Notes under the pieces: generated by a model
What the model saw: only the letters and a program-made list of their open reading frames with translations
The model's database searches: none
What the model was told of the DNA's origin: nothing
Shown: in pieces, positions 51,438-60,412 of the stretch
How the letters are laid out: each line of letters starts with the position of its first letter
Position numbering within the stretch: the first letter of the stretch is position 1
DNA from: Geopseudomonas sagittaria
GTDB lineage: Bacteria > Pseudomonadota > Gammaproteobacteria > Pseudomonadales > Pseudomonadaceae
Length of the DNA stretch: 64,000 bases
Reading direction: 5' to 3'
Assembly: GCF_900115715.1 (NCBI RefSeq)
Contig: NZ_FOXM01000012.1
Span: 1-64,000 of the forward strand
Position numbers and translations under genes: made by a program

Positions 51438-52163
51438 ATGCACGCTGAAGAGAAGAGTTTGATCGATGGCCTGTTTTCCCGCCTGCGCGACGCCGAAAGC
51501 CAGGCCGCGCCGCGCGAGGCCGAGGCCGAAGCGCTGATCAACGAGCACCTCGCCCGCCAGCCGGCGGCGCCCTACTACATGGCTCAGGCCATCGTCGTGC
51601 AGGAAAATGCCATCCAGCAGCTGGATGGCCGCGTCAAGGAGCTGGAAGCGCAGATCGAAACGCTCAAGCGCAGCCAGAGCAGCGCCCCGCAGCAGAGCAG
51701 CGGCGGCTTCCTGTCCAGCCTGTTCGGCGGCGGTCGCAGCCAGTCGCAGCCGCAGGCGCAGCAGCCCGCCAGTGCTTCGGTGGCCGCGCAGCCGGCGAAG
51801 TCGGGCTGGCAAGAACCGGCGGCCGGCAACCGCAACAGCTTCGGCCAGCCGGCACGTTTCGGTCAGCAGCCGGGTTTCGGCCAGCGCGGCGCCCAACCCC
51901 AGCAGGGCGGCGGCTTCCTCTCCGGCGCGCTGCAGACCGCTGCCGGCGTGGCCGGCGGCATGGTGCTGGGCAATATGCTGATGGACATGTTCCAGGGTGA
52001 CGAAGCGGAGAAGGTCGCCGAGCAGGCGCCCGCCGAGCCGGCAGAACAGCCCGCTGCGATGGAAGAGCCGGTCGCCGCGGAAGAGAACTATGCCGACAAC
52101 GGCTTCTTCGGTGGCGGCGATGAAGGCGGCTTCTTCGGTGGCGATGACGAAGACTTCGTCTGA
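51438..52163 (+). CDS. DUF2076 periplasmic-ligand-type protein
   Basis: 241 residues. The conserved N-terminal domain (EKSLIDGLFSRLRDAESQ, PYYMAQAIVVQENAIQQLDG) is a helical hairpin. A Gln/Gly/Phe/Ser-rich disordered middle and a glycine-zipper-like segment (FLSGALQTAAGVAGGMVLGN) follow. The C-terminus is acidic with FFGGGDEGGFFGGDDEDF. It has no signal peptide. The stop codon lies inside an 8-bp tandem repeat. Function unknown. Confidence 0.85.
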   Translation: MHAEEKSLIDGLFSRLRDAESQAAPREAEAEALINEHLARQPAAPYYMAQAIVVQENAIQQLDGRVKELEAQIETLKRSQSSAPQQSSGGFLSSLFGGGRSQSQPQAQQPASASVAAQPAKSGWQEPAAGNRNSFGQPARFGQQPGFGQRGAQPQQGGGFLSGALQTAAGVAGGMVLGNMLMDMFQGDEAEKVAEQAPAEPAEQPAAMEEPVAAEENYADNGFFGGGDEGGFFGGDDEDFV

Positions 52164-52197
52164 CCGTCTGACCGTCTGACCGTCTGACCGTCTGACC
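52157..52197. repeat. Octanucleotide tandem repeat (CGTCTGAC)5
   Basis: Five copies of CGTCTGAC, the first containing the TGA stop of the DUF2076 gene. Copy changes would leave the protein unchanged but alter the 3' UTR and the distance to the following hairpin. Confidence 0.85.
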
Positions 52198-52199
52198 TT

Positions 52200-52242
52200 G
52201 GCCGACACCGTGCCCGCGGCGATCTACGGTGTGGTGTCGGCC
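52200..52242. terminator. Convergent hairpin between DUF2076 and YebC-type genes
   Basis: GGCCGACACC pairs with GGTGTCGGCC across a 23-nt loop; it sits between convergent genes and contains a nested CCGT/ACGG pairing. Confidence 0.5.
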
Positions 52243-52253
52243 GGAGGGGGAAC

Positions 52254-52952
52254 TCAGCCGGCGAGGCCGACGTAGACGTTCTGCACGTCGTCGTGGTTGT
52301 CGAGGGCTTCGAGGAAGGCTTCGACTTCCTCGAGGTCGCTGCCCGACAGGCTGACCGGGTTCTTCGCCTTGTAGCCGAGCTGGGCCGATTGCACGGTGAA
52401 GCCGAATTCCGGCAGCGCCTTGCACACCGCGTCCAGGTCGGTCGGGTCGGTATAGAACAGGGTGGCGCCTTCCTCGGCCGGCTCGAAGTCCTGGGCGCCG
52501 GCCTCGATGGCGGCCAGTTCCGGATCGGCGTCGCCTTCCGGTGTCGCTTCGATCATGCCCAAGTGGTCGAAGTCCCAGCTCACCGAGCCGGAGGTGCCCA
52601 TCTGGCCCTTGCGGAACAGCACGCGGATTTCCGCCACGGTGCGGTTCACGTTGTCGGTCAGGCACTCGACGATCACCGGCACCTGATGCGGGGCGAAGCC
52701 TTCGTACAGGGTGCGCTCGTAGTGGACGATCTCACCGGACAACCCAGCGCCCTTCTTGATCGCGCGCTCCAGGGTCTCCTTGGGCATCGACGCCTTCTTG
52801 GCCTGGTGTACGGCCAGACGCAGCTTGGGGTTCATGTCCGGGTCGGCGCCGTTGCGCGCGGCAATCATGATTTCCTTCACCAGCTTGCCGAAGATCTTGC
52901 CCCTGGCGTTGGCGGCGGCTTCTTTCGGTTTGGCTTTCCACTGGGCGCCCAT
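52254..52952 (-). CDS. YebC/PmpR-family protein, YeeN-like subgroup
   Basis: 232 residues from ATG 52952 ([20 protein letters not shown]). The three YebC domains are evident: [33 protein letters not shown] with [20 protein letters not shown], and a C-terminal domain. The MGAQWK start separates it from the MAGHSKW PmpR/YebC type, so it is the YeeN-like paralogue. Members have been described as transcription regulators and, more recently, as translation factors that relieve ribosome stalling; which applies here is open. Confidence 0.92.
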   Translation of the reverse strand: MGAQWKAKPKEAAANARGKIFGKLVKEIMIAARNGADPDMNPKLRLAVHQAKKASMPKETLERAIKKGAGLSGEIVHYERTLYEGFAPHQVPVIVECLTDNVNRTVAEIRVLFRKGQMGTSGSVSWDFDHLGMIEATPEGDADPELAAIEAGAQDFEPAEEGATLFYTDPTDLDAVCKALPEFGFTVQSAQLGYKAKNPVSLSGSDLEEVEAFLEALDNHDDVQNVYVGLAG

Positions 52953-53200
52953 ATCGGTTCTCCGCTGTGACGGTTGAGTCCCGGGCCGGCCCGGGAACGG
53001 GAGGGCGATTCTAGCGGCTCGCGGGTGTGGTCGGACAAGCAAAATTTTCCGCCGGCGGAATCGGCAGGCGGTCTGCGGCACGTGCGCCGGCGCGGCCAGG
53101 CGAGCGCCTGGGCAGGGCCCAGCCGGCACGAAAAGGCTGGCAGCGACGCACAGACTGGTTACAGTTAATGACTCATTCCTTGCACGGTTCAGGAGTCGTC

Positions 53201-53629
53201 ATGCATACGGTATTGATTCCCTTCGACGGTTCGGCAAGTGCCAAACGTGCCATCCAGTATCTGATCGATTTATCCAAGGACTTTGCGCAGATCAAGGTGC
53301 ATGTGCTGAATGTCCAGACCGAGCCGGTGCTCTATGGCGAATACGTGACCCCGGATTTGCTGGATCAGCTGCATGCCGGTGCCCTGCAGCACGCCGCCGA
53401 GATCAATGCCGAAGCGACGGCCCTGCTCGGCGCCGCCAATGTCAGCCATGAAACCCATGTGGCGACGGGCATGGTGGCGCCGGAGATCGCTCGCGTGGTC
53501 AAGGAATACGCCTGCGATGCCGTGGTCATGGGCACCCGCGGCATGGGCAGCCTCAAGAACCTGGTGCTGGGCTCGGTTGCCACCCAGGTGGTGCATGAGG
53601 TGGCGGTGCCGGTAACGCTGGTCAAGTAG
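53201..53629 (+). CDS. Universal stress protein (UspA family)
   Basis: 142 residues with CAGGAG upstream. The core is VLIPFDGSASAKRAIQYLID, and the ATP-binding signature is GTRGMGSLKNLVLGSVATQVV (G-2x-G-9x-GS), so it is the nucleotide-binding class. The family helps survival under starvation or anoxia in Pseudomonas. It stands alone; no Anr box was seen upstream. Confidence 0.92.
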   Translation: MHTVLIPFDGSASAKRAIQYLIDLSKDFAQIKVHVLNVQTEPVLYGEYVTPDLLDQLHAGALQHAAEINAEATALLGAANVSHETHVATGMVAPEIARVVKEYACDAVVMGTRGMGSLKNLVLGSVATQVVHEVAVPVTLVK

Positions 53630-53783
53630 TCGCGGCAAGCCCCGATGGCTCCTGCGCCGCCGCGTGGGGCCGTCGCGGCCGGTGCGGATTGGCGTCAATA
53701 CCAACGCTGCGGGTAGCGCGGTTGTAGGGGCGCCTGCTTTTCTTTATCCTTCCGCCATCTTTCACGAACTCCGGACAATTACC

Positions 53784-54011
53784 ATGCTAGAAACAACCCT
53801 CGCGCAACTGGAAAGCCTGGTAGCCGAGCTGCTGCAACAGAACCAGACCCTGGCCGCCAACTGCGCACAGCTCGAGCAACAGCTGCGTCAGGCCCGTGAC
53901 GAGAACGACAGCCTGCAGATGGCCGCCCTCGAGCAGGAAGAACAGCAGAGCGCCACCCTGGCCCGCCTGCAGGCGCTGGTGCAGCGTGCCGGTGTCAGTA
54001 GCGCCGCATGA
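53784..54011 (+). CDS. TIGR02449-family coiled-coil protein (ZapA partner gene)
   Basis: 75 residues, almost entirely coiled coil (LAQLESLVAELLQQNQTLAA, NCAQLEQQLRQARDENDSLQ). The family is found directly upstream of zapA in many gammaproteobacteria and resembles ZapB in design. It overlaps zapA by 4 bp (ATGA), so a role with the cell-division ring is inferred from context. Confidence 0.85.
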   Translation: MLETTLAQLESLVAELLQQNQTLAANCAQLEQQLRQARDENDSLQMAALEQEEQQSATLARLQALVQRAGVSSAA

Positions 54012-54289
54012 AGGAGACTGGCGTCCGTGTCCTGAAGATCCTCGGGCGCGATTACTCGGTCCGCGCCTCCGCCAGCGAAGAGGCCGTGCTGCAACAGGCC
54101 GCGGCCTTGCTGCAGCAGCGCGTCAACGAGAACCAGCAGCGCTTCCCGGCTGCGGGCAGCCAGGAACTGCTGGTGCTCACCGCGCTGAATCTGTGTGTTC
54201 CGCTGCTCGAGCAGGGCGAGCAACTGCGCGCCGTGCAGGAGCGCCTGGCCGCCAGCGTGGAGCTGATCAGCCGGCAGTTGCGGGTCTAG
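54008..54289 (+). CDS. zapA: Cell division protein ZapA
   Basis: 93 residues. The N-terminal ZapA domain (VRVLKILGRDYSVRASASEE) is followed by the helix with NENQQRFPAAGSQELLVLTA and a C-terminal coiled coil. It cross-links FtsZ protofilaments. In many gammaproteobacteria zapA is followed by 6S RNA and a formyltetrahydrofolate cyclo-ligase gene; here a terminator comes 33 bp after the stop and neither is present. Confidence 0.93.
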   Translation: MKETGVRVLKILGRDYSVRASASEEAVLQQAAALLQQRVNENQQRFPAAGSQELLVLTALNLCVPLLEQGEQLRAVQERLAASVELISRQLRV

Positions 54290-54321
54290 GCTTCGTCCTG
54301 CCGGGCCTTGCGGGGCAAACG

Positions 54322-54356
54322 AAAAGAGGGGCTGCCAGTGGCAGCCCCTCTTTTTT
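54322..54356. terminator. Strong bidirectional terminator between zapA and ppiC
   Basis: AAAAGAGGGGCTGCC pairs perfectly with GGCAGCCCCTCTTTT around AGT, with extra T residues on the plus side and a run of T on the minus side. Confidence 0.92.
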
Positions 54357-54383
54357 ATGTGCGGCGCCCTGGGGCGCGCGCCA

Positions 54384-54668
54384 TCAGTCCTGGCGGCTGG
54401 TGACTTCCAGCAGGTGGTAGCCGAACTGGGTCTTCACCGGGCCCTGCACGACATTGATCGGGGCGCTGAACACCACGGTGTCGAATTCCTTGACCATCTG
54501 GCCCGGGCCGAACGAGCCGAGGTCGCCACCCTGGCGGCTGGACGGGCAGGTCGAATTTTCCTTGGCAACCTGGGCGAAGTCGGCACCGGCTTCGATGGCG
54601 GCTTTCAGCTCCAGGCACTTGGCTTCGCTGGCGACCAGGATGTGACGGGCGGTGGCTTTTTTGGCCAT
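54384..54668 (-). CDS. ppiC: Parvulin-type peptidyl-prolyl isomerase
   Basis: 94 residues from ATG 54668. It is a single-domain cytoplasmic parvulin: KKATARHILVASEAKCLELK, the histidine pair region, SRQGGDLGSFGPGQMVKEF and VKTQFGYHLLEV. It catalyses proline cis-trans isomerisation. An ATG with GGAG upstream supports the start. It is the distal member of the 55183-54384 minus-strand pair but is separated from it by 134 bp. Confidence 0.93.
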   Translation of the reverse strand: MAKKATARHILVASEAKCLELKAAIEAGADFAQVAKENSTCPSSRQGGDLGSFGPGQMVKEFDTVVFSAPINVVQGPVKTQFGYHLLEVTSRQD

Positions 54669-54802
54669 GGGGATACTCCTTTCAAAGAAGCTCCTGAGCC
54701 TACCGGAATCCGCGGACGATTCAAGCGCCGGGAGGGGGCGCTGACCTCTGGCCGCGGCGCCCGCTACTGGCTGGCGGTGTCTCGGGAGTGGCAGGCCGGG
54801 AC

Positions 54803-55183
54803 TCAGCCGATGCTGAGGGTGCGCTTGATGATCGCCTTGAGGCGCCCGCCGATACCCTTGTGCTGCGGGCATACGCCCTTGCCGTTGTCGGCGCCCACGG
54901 AGCGCTTGAAGGCGCGGACCTGGTCGGTCTCGACCGGCAGGCGGCACAGCGAGCAGGCCGGTGCGCACTGGTCGCAGAGCGGGAATACCCCGCGCAGGGC
55001 GTCGACCGTCATGGACATGACCAGGAAGCCCTTGGCCGGGGTGTCGTCCTTCGGATAGGCGCGTTCGAGAACATGAAAGGCGAGGGGGCGGTCAGTGGCG
55101 CCGCACATGGCGCAGGCGCAGCCATCGCTCACTTGGTGCTTGAGGGCGTTCTTGGGGTCGTGAGCGATTTCTTCGGAGGGCAT
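54803..55183 (-). CDS. Cysteine-rich hypothetical protein
   Basis: 126 residues from ATG 55183 (MPSEEIAHDPKNALKHQVSD). Cysteine clusters CACAMC and CDQCAPACSLC plus CPQHKG suggest a zinc-binding protein. A basic C-terminus (GGRLKAIIKRTLSIG) closes it. I do not recognise a named family; similar proteins occur in pseudomonads. A 19-codon upstream extension lacks a ribosome site. Confidence 0.7.
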   Translation of the reverse strand: MPSEEIAHDPKNALKHQVSDGCACAMCGATDRPLAFHVLERAYPKDDTPAKGFLVMSMTVDALRGVFPLCDQCAPACSLCRLPVETDQVRAFKRSVGADNGKGVCPQHKGIGGRLKAIIKRTLSIG

Positions 55184-55408
55184 GGCATCTTTTCTTGGTG
55201 AGATTGCCGATATCTTAGGCGATTGGCCGATTTTATGCACGGAAGCGCTGGCGGGCGGCTTGCCGCCAGGCGGGCCTGGCCGGCGAGGCCCTGAGCGTTT
55301 CTACCCTGCGCAAGAGTTTCCCCTGGAGAATCCTCGCTGGCATGGCGCCTTGAACACGGTGAACGGCGCCTGTCCCGCCTGCGGCAGGGCGGGGCAGGCG
55401 AGCTGGCC

Positions 55409-57403
55409 TCAGTGCCTGCTCTTGATGGTCTTCAGCAGATCCTCGGGGCTGATGTGACCGACGATGCTCTCGGCGCTGCCGGGTTGCGGCAGGTTGAGGA
55501 TGTGGCCTTTCATCTTGCCGATGATGTGCATCTCGCACGGCTTGCAGTCGAAGGTCAGGGTCAGCACCTCGTCCTGATGCACCAGCTGCATCGGCGCGAC
55601 CTTGGTGCGCACGCCGGTGACGCCCTTGGCCTGCTTGGGGCACAGGTTGAAGGAGAAACGCAGGCAGTGCTTGGTGATCATCACCGGCACTTCGCCGCTT
55701 TCCTCGTGGGCCTCGTAGGCCGCATCGATCAGCTGCACGCCGAAGCGGTGATAGAAGGCGCGGGCCTTCTCGTTGTACACGTTGGCCAGGAAGGTCAGGT
55801 GCGACTCCGGATACACCGGAGGCGGCACGCTGACCGGCTTGCGAGCGCCGCGCGGGTGGGCGGCGATGCGCGCGGCGGTCAGCGCCTCGATGGCCTCGCG
55901 GCGCAGGGCCTTGAGCTGCGAGTTGGGCACGAAAAAGGCCTGCGGCGCGTCGATCTGCACGTCTTGCGCATGGTAGATGGTGGTGCCCAGCTTGCTCAGG
56001 GTATCGCGCAGCTGCTCGTGGGCCTGCTCGGGGTTTTTCGCCAGCCCGAACGGCCCGGCCAGGCTGGCCGAGGCGCTGATCCCTTCCTCGCTGGTCACGC
56101 TGAGGGTGAGCTGCTGCGCGCTCAGCCGGGCCTGCCAGCTGACCGCCACGCGGCGCTCGGCGGAAGTCTTCAGCAGCGCCTGCTGCCAGTTGTGGTCGAG
56201 GTTACGGTTCAGCACGTGCTGCGGGCGCAGCTGCTTCAGCTCCGCCGGCATCTCGTTGGGCACGATGCGGTACTGCCAGCGGGGCTGGCCGTCCTCCTCG
56301 AACTGGCCGAGCGGCTCGACCGTGTTGGCGCGAAAACCCACCACCTCGCGCTTGACCAGCACGTTCAGGCCATCGCCGTTGCTGAGCGGTTCGCTGGTGT
56401 TGGCGGTGAAGTCGTGCTTGCCGACCTTGATGATCTCGCCCACCGGCAGGCCGATGAACTTCGGCGACTCGAAGGCGCCGATGTCGATCTTGCGCTCGCT
56501 GACGAAGTAGTCGGTGCTGCCGCGGTGGAAGGTCTTTTCCGTGTTGGGCACGAAGAAGTGCTCGGTGAAGCCGCTGGAGGCGCGGGCCAGCTCGGGACGC
56601 TCGGTGAGGATCTGGTCCAGCTGCTGGCGGTAGTGCGCGGTGATGTTCTTCACGTAGCTCACATCCTTGTAGCGGCCTTCGATCTTGAACGAGCGCGCGC
56701 CGGCATCCACCAGCGCCCGCAGGTTGTCGGTCTGGTTGTTGTCCTTCATCGACAGCAGGTGCTTGTCGTAGGCGACCACGCGGCCCTGATCGTCCTTCAG
56801 GGTGTACGGCAGGCGGCAGGCCTGCGAGCAGTCGCCGCGGTTGGCGCTGCGCCCGGTCTGCGCATGGGAGATGTTGCACTGTCCGGAAAACGCCACGCAC
56901 AGCGCGCCGTGGATGAAGAACTCGATGGTCGCGTCGACCTGCGCGCTGATCGCGCGGATCTCCTGCAGGTTGAGTTCGCGCGCCAGCACCAGCTGGGAAA
57001 AGCCGGCGTCGGAGAGGAATCTGGCCTTTTCCAGGGTGCGGATATCGGTCTGGGTACTGGCATGCAGCTCGATCGGCGGAATGTCCATCTCGAGGATGCC
57101 CATGTCCTGCACGATCAGCGCATCGGCGCCGGCCTCGTAGAGCTGCCAGATCAGCTGCCGGGCGGGCTCCAGCTCGTCGTCATGCAGGATGGTGTTGATG
57201 GTGACGAACACCTTGGCGTGGAACAGGTGGGCAAATTCCACCAGGCTGGCAATCTCCGCCACGCTGTTGCCGGCGTTGTGCCGCGCACCGAAGCTGGGGC
57301 CGCCGATATACACGGCATCGGCGCCATGCAGAATGGCCTCCTTGGCGATCGACACATCCCGCGCGGGGCTCAGCAGTTCCAGGTGGTGCTTGGGTAATGA
57401 CAT
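55409..57403 (-). CDS. Peptidase U32-family protein (RlhA/YdcP type)
   Basis: 664 residues from ATG 57403 (MSLPKHHLELLSPARDVS). The U32 core contains ADAVYIGGPSFGARHNAGNS, IELHASTQTDI, and the Cys cluster CNISHAQ..SANRGDCSQACRLPY with KIEGRYKD. A DUF3656 region and an extra C-terminal domain with CLRFSFNLCP and CKPCEMHIIGKMKGH complete it. E. coli RlhA hydroxylates 23S rRNA C2501, and related U32 proteins make tRNA ho5U; rRNA hydroxylation is the likely role here. The cysteines probably bind an Fe-S cluster. Confidence 0.88.
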   Translation of the reverse strand: MSLPKHHLELLSPARDVSIAKEAILHGADAVYIGGPSFGARHNAGNSVAEIASLVEFAHLFHAKVFVTINTILHDDELEPARQLIWQLYEAGADALIVQDMGILEMDIPPIELHASTQTDIRTLEKARFLSDAGFSQLVLARELNLQEIRAISAQVDATIEFFIHGALCVAFSGQCNISHAQTGRSANRGDCSQACRLPYTLKDDQGRVVAYDKHLLSMKDNNQTDNLRALVDAGARSFKIEGRYKDVSYVKNITAHYRQQLDQILTERPELARASSGFTEHFFVPNTEKTFHRGSTDYFVSERKIDIGAFESPKFIGLPVGEIIKVGKHDFTANTSEPLSNGDGLNVLVKREVVGFRANTVEPLGQFEEDGQPRWQYRIVPNEMPAELKQLRPQHVLNRNLDHNWQQALLKTSAERRVAVSWQARLSAQQLTLSVTSEEGISASASLAGPFGLAKNPEQAHEQLRDTLSKLGTTIYHAQDVQIDAPQAFFVPNSQLKALRREAIEALTAARIAAHPRGARKPVSVPPPVYPESHLTFLANVYNEKARAFYHRFGVQLIDAAYEAHEESGEVPVMITKHCLRFSFNLCPKQAKGVTGVRTKVAPMQLVHQDEVLTLTFDCKPCEMHIIGKMKGHILNLPQPGSAESIVGHISPEDLLKTIKSRH

Positions 57404-57607
57404 GGGCGGGCTCATGACCGGTACGAAACAGGCGGCCATTTTAGCCGCCCGCAACGCATTTGGAGCATCCGCGTGACGCGCGGGGGCGCCGGCCTTGTGT
57501 GGGGCGGGCGGTGGCGCAGCCTTGTCCGATCGTACCGGCGGCTGCCGGGTGTGCGCAAAAGCCCTGCAATCGCGCATCATGGGCGCAGTCAGATCAAGGA
57601 GGTTGCC

Positions 57608-58459
57608 ATGCGTAGCGCTTCATTCATGGCGCGGTTTGCCGCGCTGTCGCTGGGTTGGGTGTTTGCCGCCGCTGCCGGGGCGAGCGAAGAGACGCAGTTG
57701 CTGGAGTCGATCAACGGCTACCGCAGCCAGGTGCAGCGCTGCACCGGCCAGGCGCTGGGCGAGCTGCCGCCGCTGGCGGCCGATCCGCGGCTGATCCTGC
57801 CGGCCGGCGCGGTCGGGGACTTGCGGCAGGCGCTGACCCGCACGGACTACCAGATGGTCAGCGCCCAGGCGATCAGCCTGTCCGGCCCGCGCGACGCGCA
57901 GGCGGCCATGACCACGCTGCAGGCGAACTACTGCCAGGTATTGCTGGACCCGCAGTTCGTCGATATCGGTGTCAGTCGCGCGGGGCGCGACTGGCGCATC
58001 GTGCTGGCGCGACCGCTGCTGGCCGGGCGCATGGGCGACTGGCAGGCGGAAGGGCAGAAGCTGCTCGAGGGGATCAATGCCGCCCGCGCGCAGGCGCGCC
58101 AGTGCGGCGGCCAGGCCTTCGCCGCGGCGGCGCCGCTGGCCTGGAACGCCGTGCTGGGGACGGTGGCCGAGACGCACAGTCGGGCCATGGCCAACGGCAA
58201 CTTCTTCGACCACCGGGACCGCGACGGCCGCACCCCGGGCGACCGGGCGGAGCTGGCCGGCTACAGCGGCGGGCAGATCGGCGAGAACATCGCCGCCGCG
58301 CAGGACAGCGCGCGCAAGGTGGTCGACGGCTGGCTGGCCAGCCCCGGCCACTGCGCCAACCTGATGAACCCGCAATTCCGCGAGCTGGGCGCGGCCTACG
58401 CGGCCGACCCGAAGAGCGATGCGGGGATCTACTGGACGGCGCTGTTCGGGGCGCCGTGA
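57608..58459 (+). CDS. CAP-domain (SCP/PR1-like) secreted protein
   Basis: 283 residues. A signal peptide (FAALSLGWVFAAAAGASE) precedes a variable N-terminal domain. The CAP domain carries HSRAMANGNFFDHRDRDGRT, GQIGENIAAAQ and GWLASPGHCANLMNPQFRELG with the conserved His and Glu residues. Bacterial CAP proteins are extracytoplasmic, sometimes calcium-dependent, with no settled function. The final 97 bp of this gene recur at 60413-60509, bracketing the SDR/LysR cassette. Confidence 0.88.
   Translation: MRSASFMARFAALSLGWVFAAAAGASEETQLLESINGYRSQVQRCTGQALGELPPLAADPRLILPAGAVGDLRQALTRTDYQMVSAQAISLSGPRDAQAAMTTLQANYCQVLLDPQFVDIGVSRAGRDWRIVLARPLLAGRMGDWQAEGQKLLEGINAARAQARQCGGQAFAAAAPLAWNAVLGTVAETHSRAMANGNFFDHRDRDGRTPGDRAELAGYSGGQIGENIAAAQDSARKVVDGWLASPGHCANLMNPQFRELGAAYAADPKSDAGIYWTALFGAP
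58363..58459 (+). repeat. 97-bp direct repeat, left copy
   Basis: Identical to 60413-60509 except at three positions near its left end; the last 81 bp, through the TGA, are identical. It forms the 3' end of the CAP gene. Confidence 0.92.
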
Positions 58460-58470
58460 TCTGGGGGAAT

Positions 58471-58499
58471 GGTGGAAAACCGCGCAGCGGTTTTCCACC
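58471..58499. terminator. Perfect hairpin between CAP and SDR genes
   Basis: GGTGGAAAACCGC and GCGGTTTTCCACC with a 3-nt loop. It works as a terminator candidate for both convergent genes; a decayed relative is at about 63022-63055, so it may be a dispersed repeat. Confidence 0.7.
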
Positions 58500-58512
58500 A
58501 GGGATGCCAGGG

Positions 58513-59346
58513 CTACTCGCCAGAGTAATCAGTGGACCGCGATAGTGCCTTCCAGACGGCCAGCTCGGCGGCGACCTGCGCATTCTTTTCCTCGATCCGT
58601 GCTACTGCGTCACTGCCCAGCGGCAGGCGCAGCGGTGGCTGCTCAGCATCTGCCAGGGCGAGGATGGCAACCGCTAGCTTGGCTGGATCCCCAGGCTGGG
58701 CGTGGTTGGCCGAGTGGGCGAAGCGCCGCATGGCGCCGACGGTTTCCTCGTAGTCCGGCAGCTCCAGAGCGGTCTTAACCAGCGACTGCTCGTCAAGGAA
58801 GTCAGTACGGAAGAAGCCAGGCTCGACCACCGTGACGCTGATGCCAAGCGGCGCGACCTCCTGCTGCAGGGCTTCGGTGATGCCCTCCACCGCGAACTTG
58901 GTGGAGCCGTACACGCCCCAGCCCATATAGGCCTGGTAGCCGCCCAGAGACGAGATGTTGATGACGTGGCCGGAACGCTGCTGGCGCATGTGCGGTAGCA
59001 CGGCGCGGGTCACATTGAGCAGACCGAAAACGTTGGTGGCATACAGCCGTTCGACCTCACCTGCGCTGGTTTCCTCCACCGCGCCCAGTACGCCGTAACC
59101 GGCGTTGTTGAGCAGCACGTCGATGCGGCCGAAGCGCTCCACGCCCGCGGCGACGGCCTGATGGGCCTCGCTCTCCTGGGTCACGTCCAGCCGGACGGCC
59201 AGCAGGTTGGGATGGTCGCCCAGCCGGGCGATCACGTCGGCGGGCTTGCGGGCGGTGGCGATGACGGCATCGCCGGCTTGCAGGGCCTGTTCCGCGATCA
59301 GGGCGCCGAAACCACGCGAAGCCCCGGTAATCAGCCAAGTGCGCAT
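58513..59346 (-). CDS. Short-chain dehydrogenase/reductase (LysR-linked)
   Basis: 277 residues from ATG 59346. The framework is classical: WLITGASRGFGALIAEQ, LLNNAGYGVLG, INISSLGGYQ with the catalytic serine, and YGSTKFAVEG with Tyr and Lys. Substrate unknown. It is divergent from a LysR regulator with a shared operator region, so it is probably that regulator's target. The pair lies between 97-bp direct repeats. Confidence 0.92.
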   Translation of the reverse strand: MRTWLITGASRGFGALIAEQALQAGDAVIATARKPADVIARLGDHPNLLAVRLDVTQESEAHQAVAAGVERFGRIDVLLNNAGYGVLGAVEETSAGEVERLYATNVFGLLNVTRAVLPHMRQQRSGHVINISSLGGYQAYMGWGVYGSTKFAVEGITEALQQEVAPLGISVTVVEPGFFRTDFLDEQSLVKTALELPDYEETVGAMRRFAHSANHAQPGDPAKLAVAILALADAEQPPLRLPLGSDAVARIEEKNAQVAAELAVWKALSRSTDYSGE

Positions 59347-59407
59347 GTTTGAATCCTCGTGTCTTCGGTCCCGCCGCTTGCGAGGCCGTTGATGTAACTC
59401 TAGGGCT

Positions 59408-59428
59408 GGATTACTCATGTGATAATCC
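59408..59428. promoter_or_regulatory. LysR-type operator between SDR and LysR genes
   Basis: GGATTA-N9-TAATCC is a perfect 6-bp dyad and contains a T-N11-A core. Its place in the divergent promoter fits binding by the neighbouring LysR protein. Confidence 0.6.
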
Positions 59429-59465
59429 CAAAAGAATGGCATGGGCTTTTGAGCTGGAATCACAA

Positions 59466-60380
59466 ATGAAACCCGTCTCCGCCGCCGATCTGGCAATCTT
59501 CCTCGCTATCGCGCAGCACCTCAGCTTCAGCCGCGCGGCGGTCGAGCTCGGCCTGTCACCGTCGGCCCTCAGCCATGCGCTGCGTGGACTAGAAGAGCGC
59601 CTGGGCGTGCGCCTATTCAACCGCACCACCCGCAGCGTGGCCCTCACCGAGGCGGGCGAACATCTCTATGTGCGAGTCAAGCCGGCATTTCGCGACATCT
59701 ACGATGCTCTGGAAGACCTCAACAGCTTCCGCGACAAGCCTTCGGGCACGCTGCGCATCAATGCCGGCCGTCCGGCTGTCCAACTGTTGCTGCTGCCGCT
59801 GGCGAGTCGCTTCCTCGCCGCCTATCCGGACGTGCGTCTGGAGATCGTCTCGGACGATGCACTGGTGGACGTGGTGGCCGCCGGCTTCGACGCCGGCGTG
59901 CGCTTCGGCGACCGCCTGGAGATGGACATGGTGTCGCTGCCCATCGGCCCTCGCATGCGCTCGGTGGTGGTAGGCGCGCCGGCGCTGTTCGAGAGATACC
60001 CCGTACCGCAGACACCTCAGGACCTGCAGGGGCTGCCATGCATCAGGCATCGCTTTCCCAGTGGCAGCCTCTACCAGTGGGAGCTCGAGCGAGGCGGCAT
60101 CAAGCTGGAGGTCGAGGTGGACGGCCCGCTCACCCTGAGCGACGTTGGCCTGATGGTCGCACCGGCGGAGCAGGGTGTCGGGCTCGCCTATGTATTTGAG
60201 GCGATGGTCAGAGAGTCGCTGGCCGACGGTCGCTTGATCCAGGTGCTGGCGGACTGGTGCCCAGACTACCCGGGCCTTTTCCTCTACTACCCCAGCCGTC
60301 GCCATGTACCGGCTGCCCTCCGCGCTTTCGTCGAGTTTGCTCGTACCGCCCTGGAAGCTGGTGGCTCGAGGCCTGGCTAA
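59466..60380 (+). CDS. LysR-family transcriptional regulator
   Basis: 304 residues from ATG 59466. The N-terminal winged helix (FLAIAQHLSFSRAAVELGLS, GLEERLGVRLFNRTTRSVAL) and the periplasmic-binding-like effector domain (GTLRINAGRPAVQLLLLPLA, VGVGLAYVF-like region) are complete. It is divergent from the SDR gene and likely controls it in response to an unknown small molecule. An upstream extension to 59349 would overlap the operator and was rejected. Confidence 0.94.
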   Translation: MKPVSAADLAIFLAIAQHLSFSRAAVELGLSPSALSHALRGLEERLGVRLFNRTTRSVALTEAGEHLYVRVKPAFRDIYDALEDLNSFRDKPSGTLRINAGRPAVQLLLLPLASRFLAAYPDVRLEIVSDDALVDVVAAGFDAGVRFGDRLEMDMVSLPIGPRMRSVVVGAPALFERYPVPQTPQDLQGLPCIRHRFPSGSLYQWELERGGIKLEVEVDGPLTLSDVGLMVAPAEQGVGLAYVFEAMVRESLADGRLIQVLADWCPDYPGLFLYYPSRRHVPAALRAFVEFARTALEAGGSRPG

Positions 60381-60412
60381 CTGCTCGAGCGGTGCTCAAG
60401 AGCGTTGGGCAA

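Noticed and set aside
54290-54383. 6S RNA after zapA
   Set aside because: The gap is under 100 bp and is filled by a terminator hairpin; no 6S-like open-complex mimic fits.
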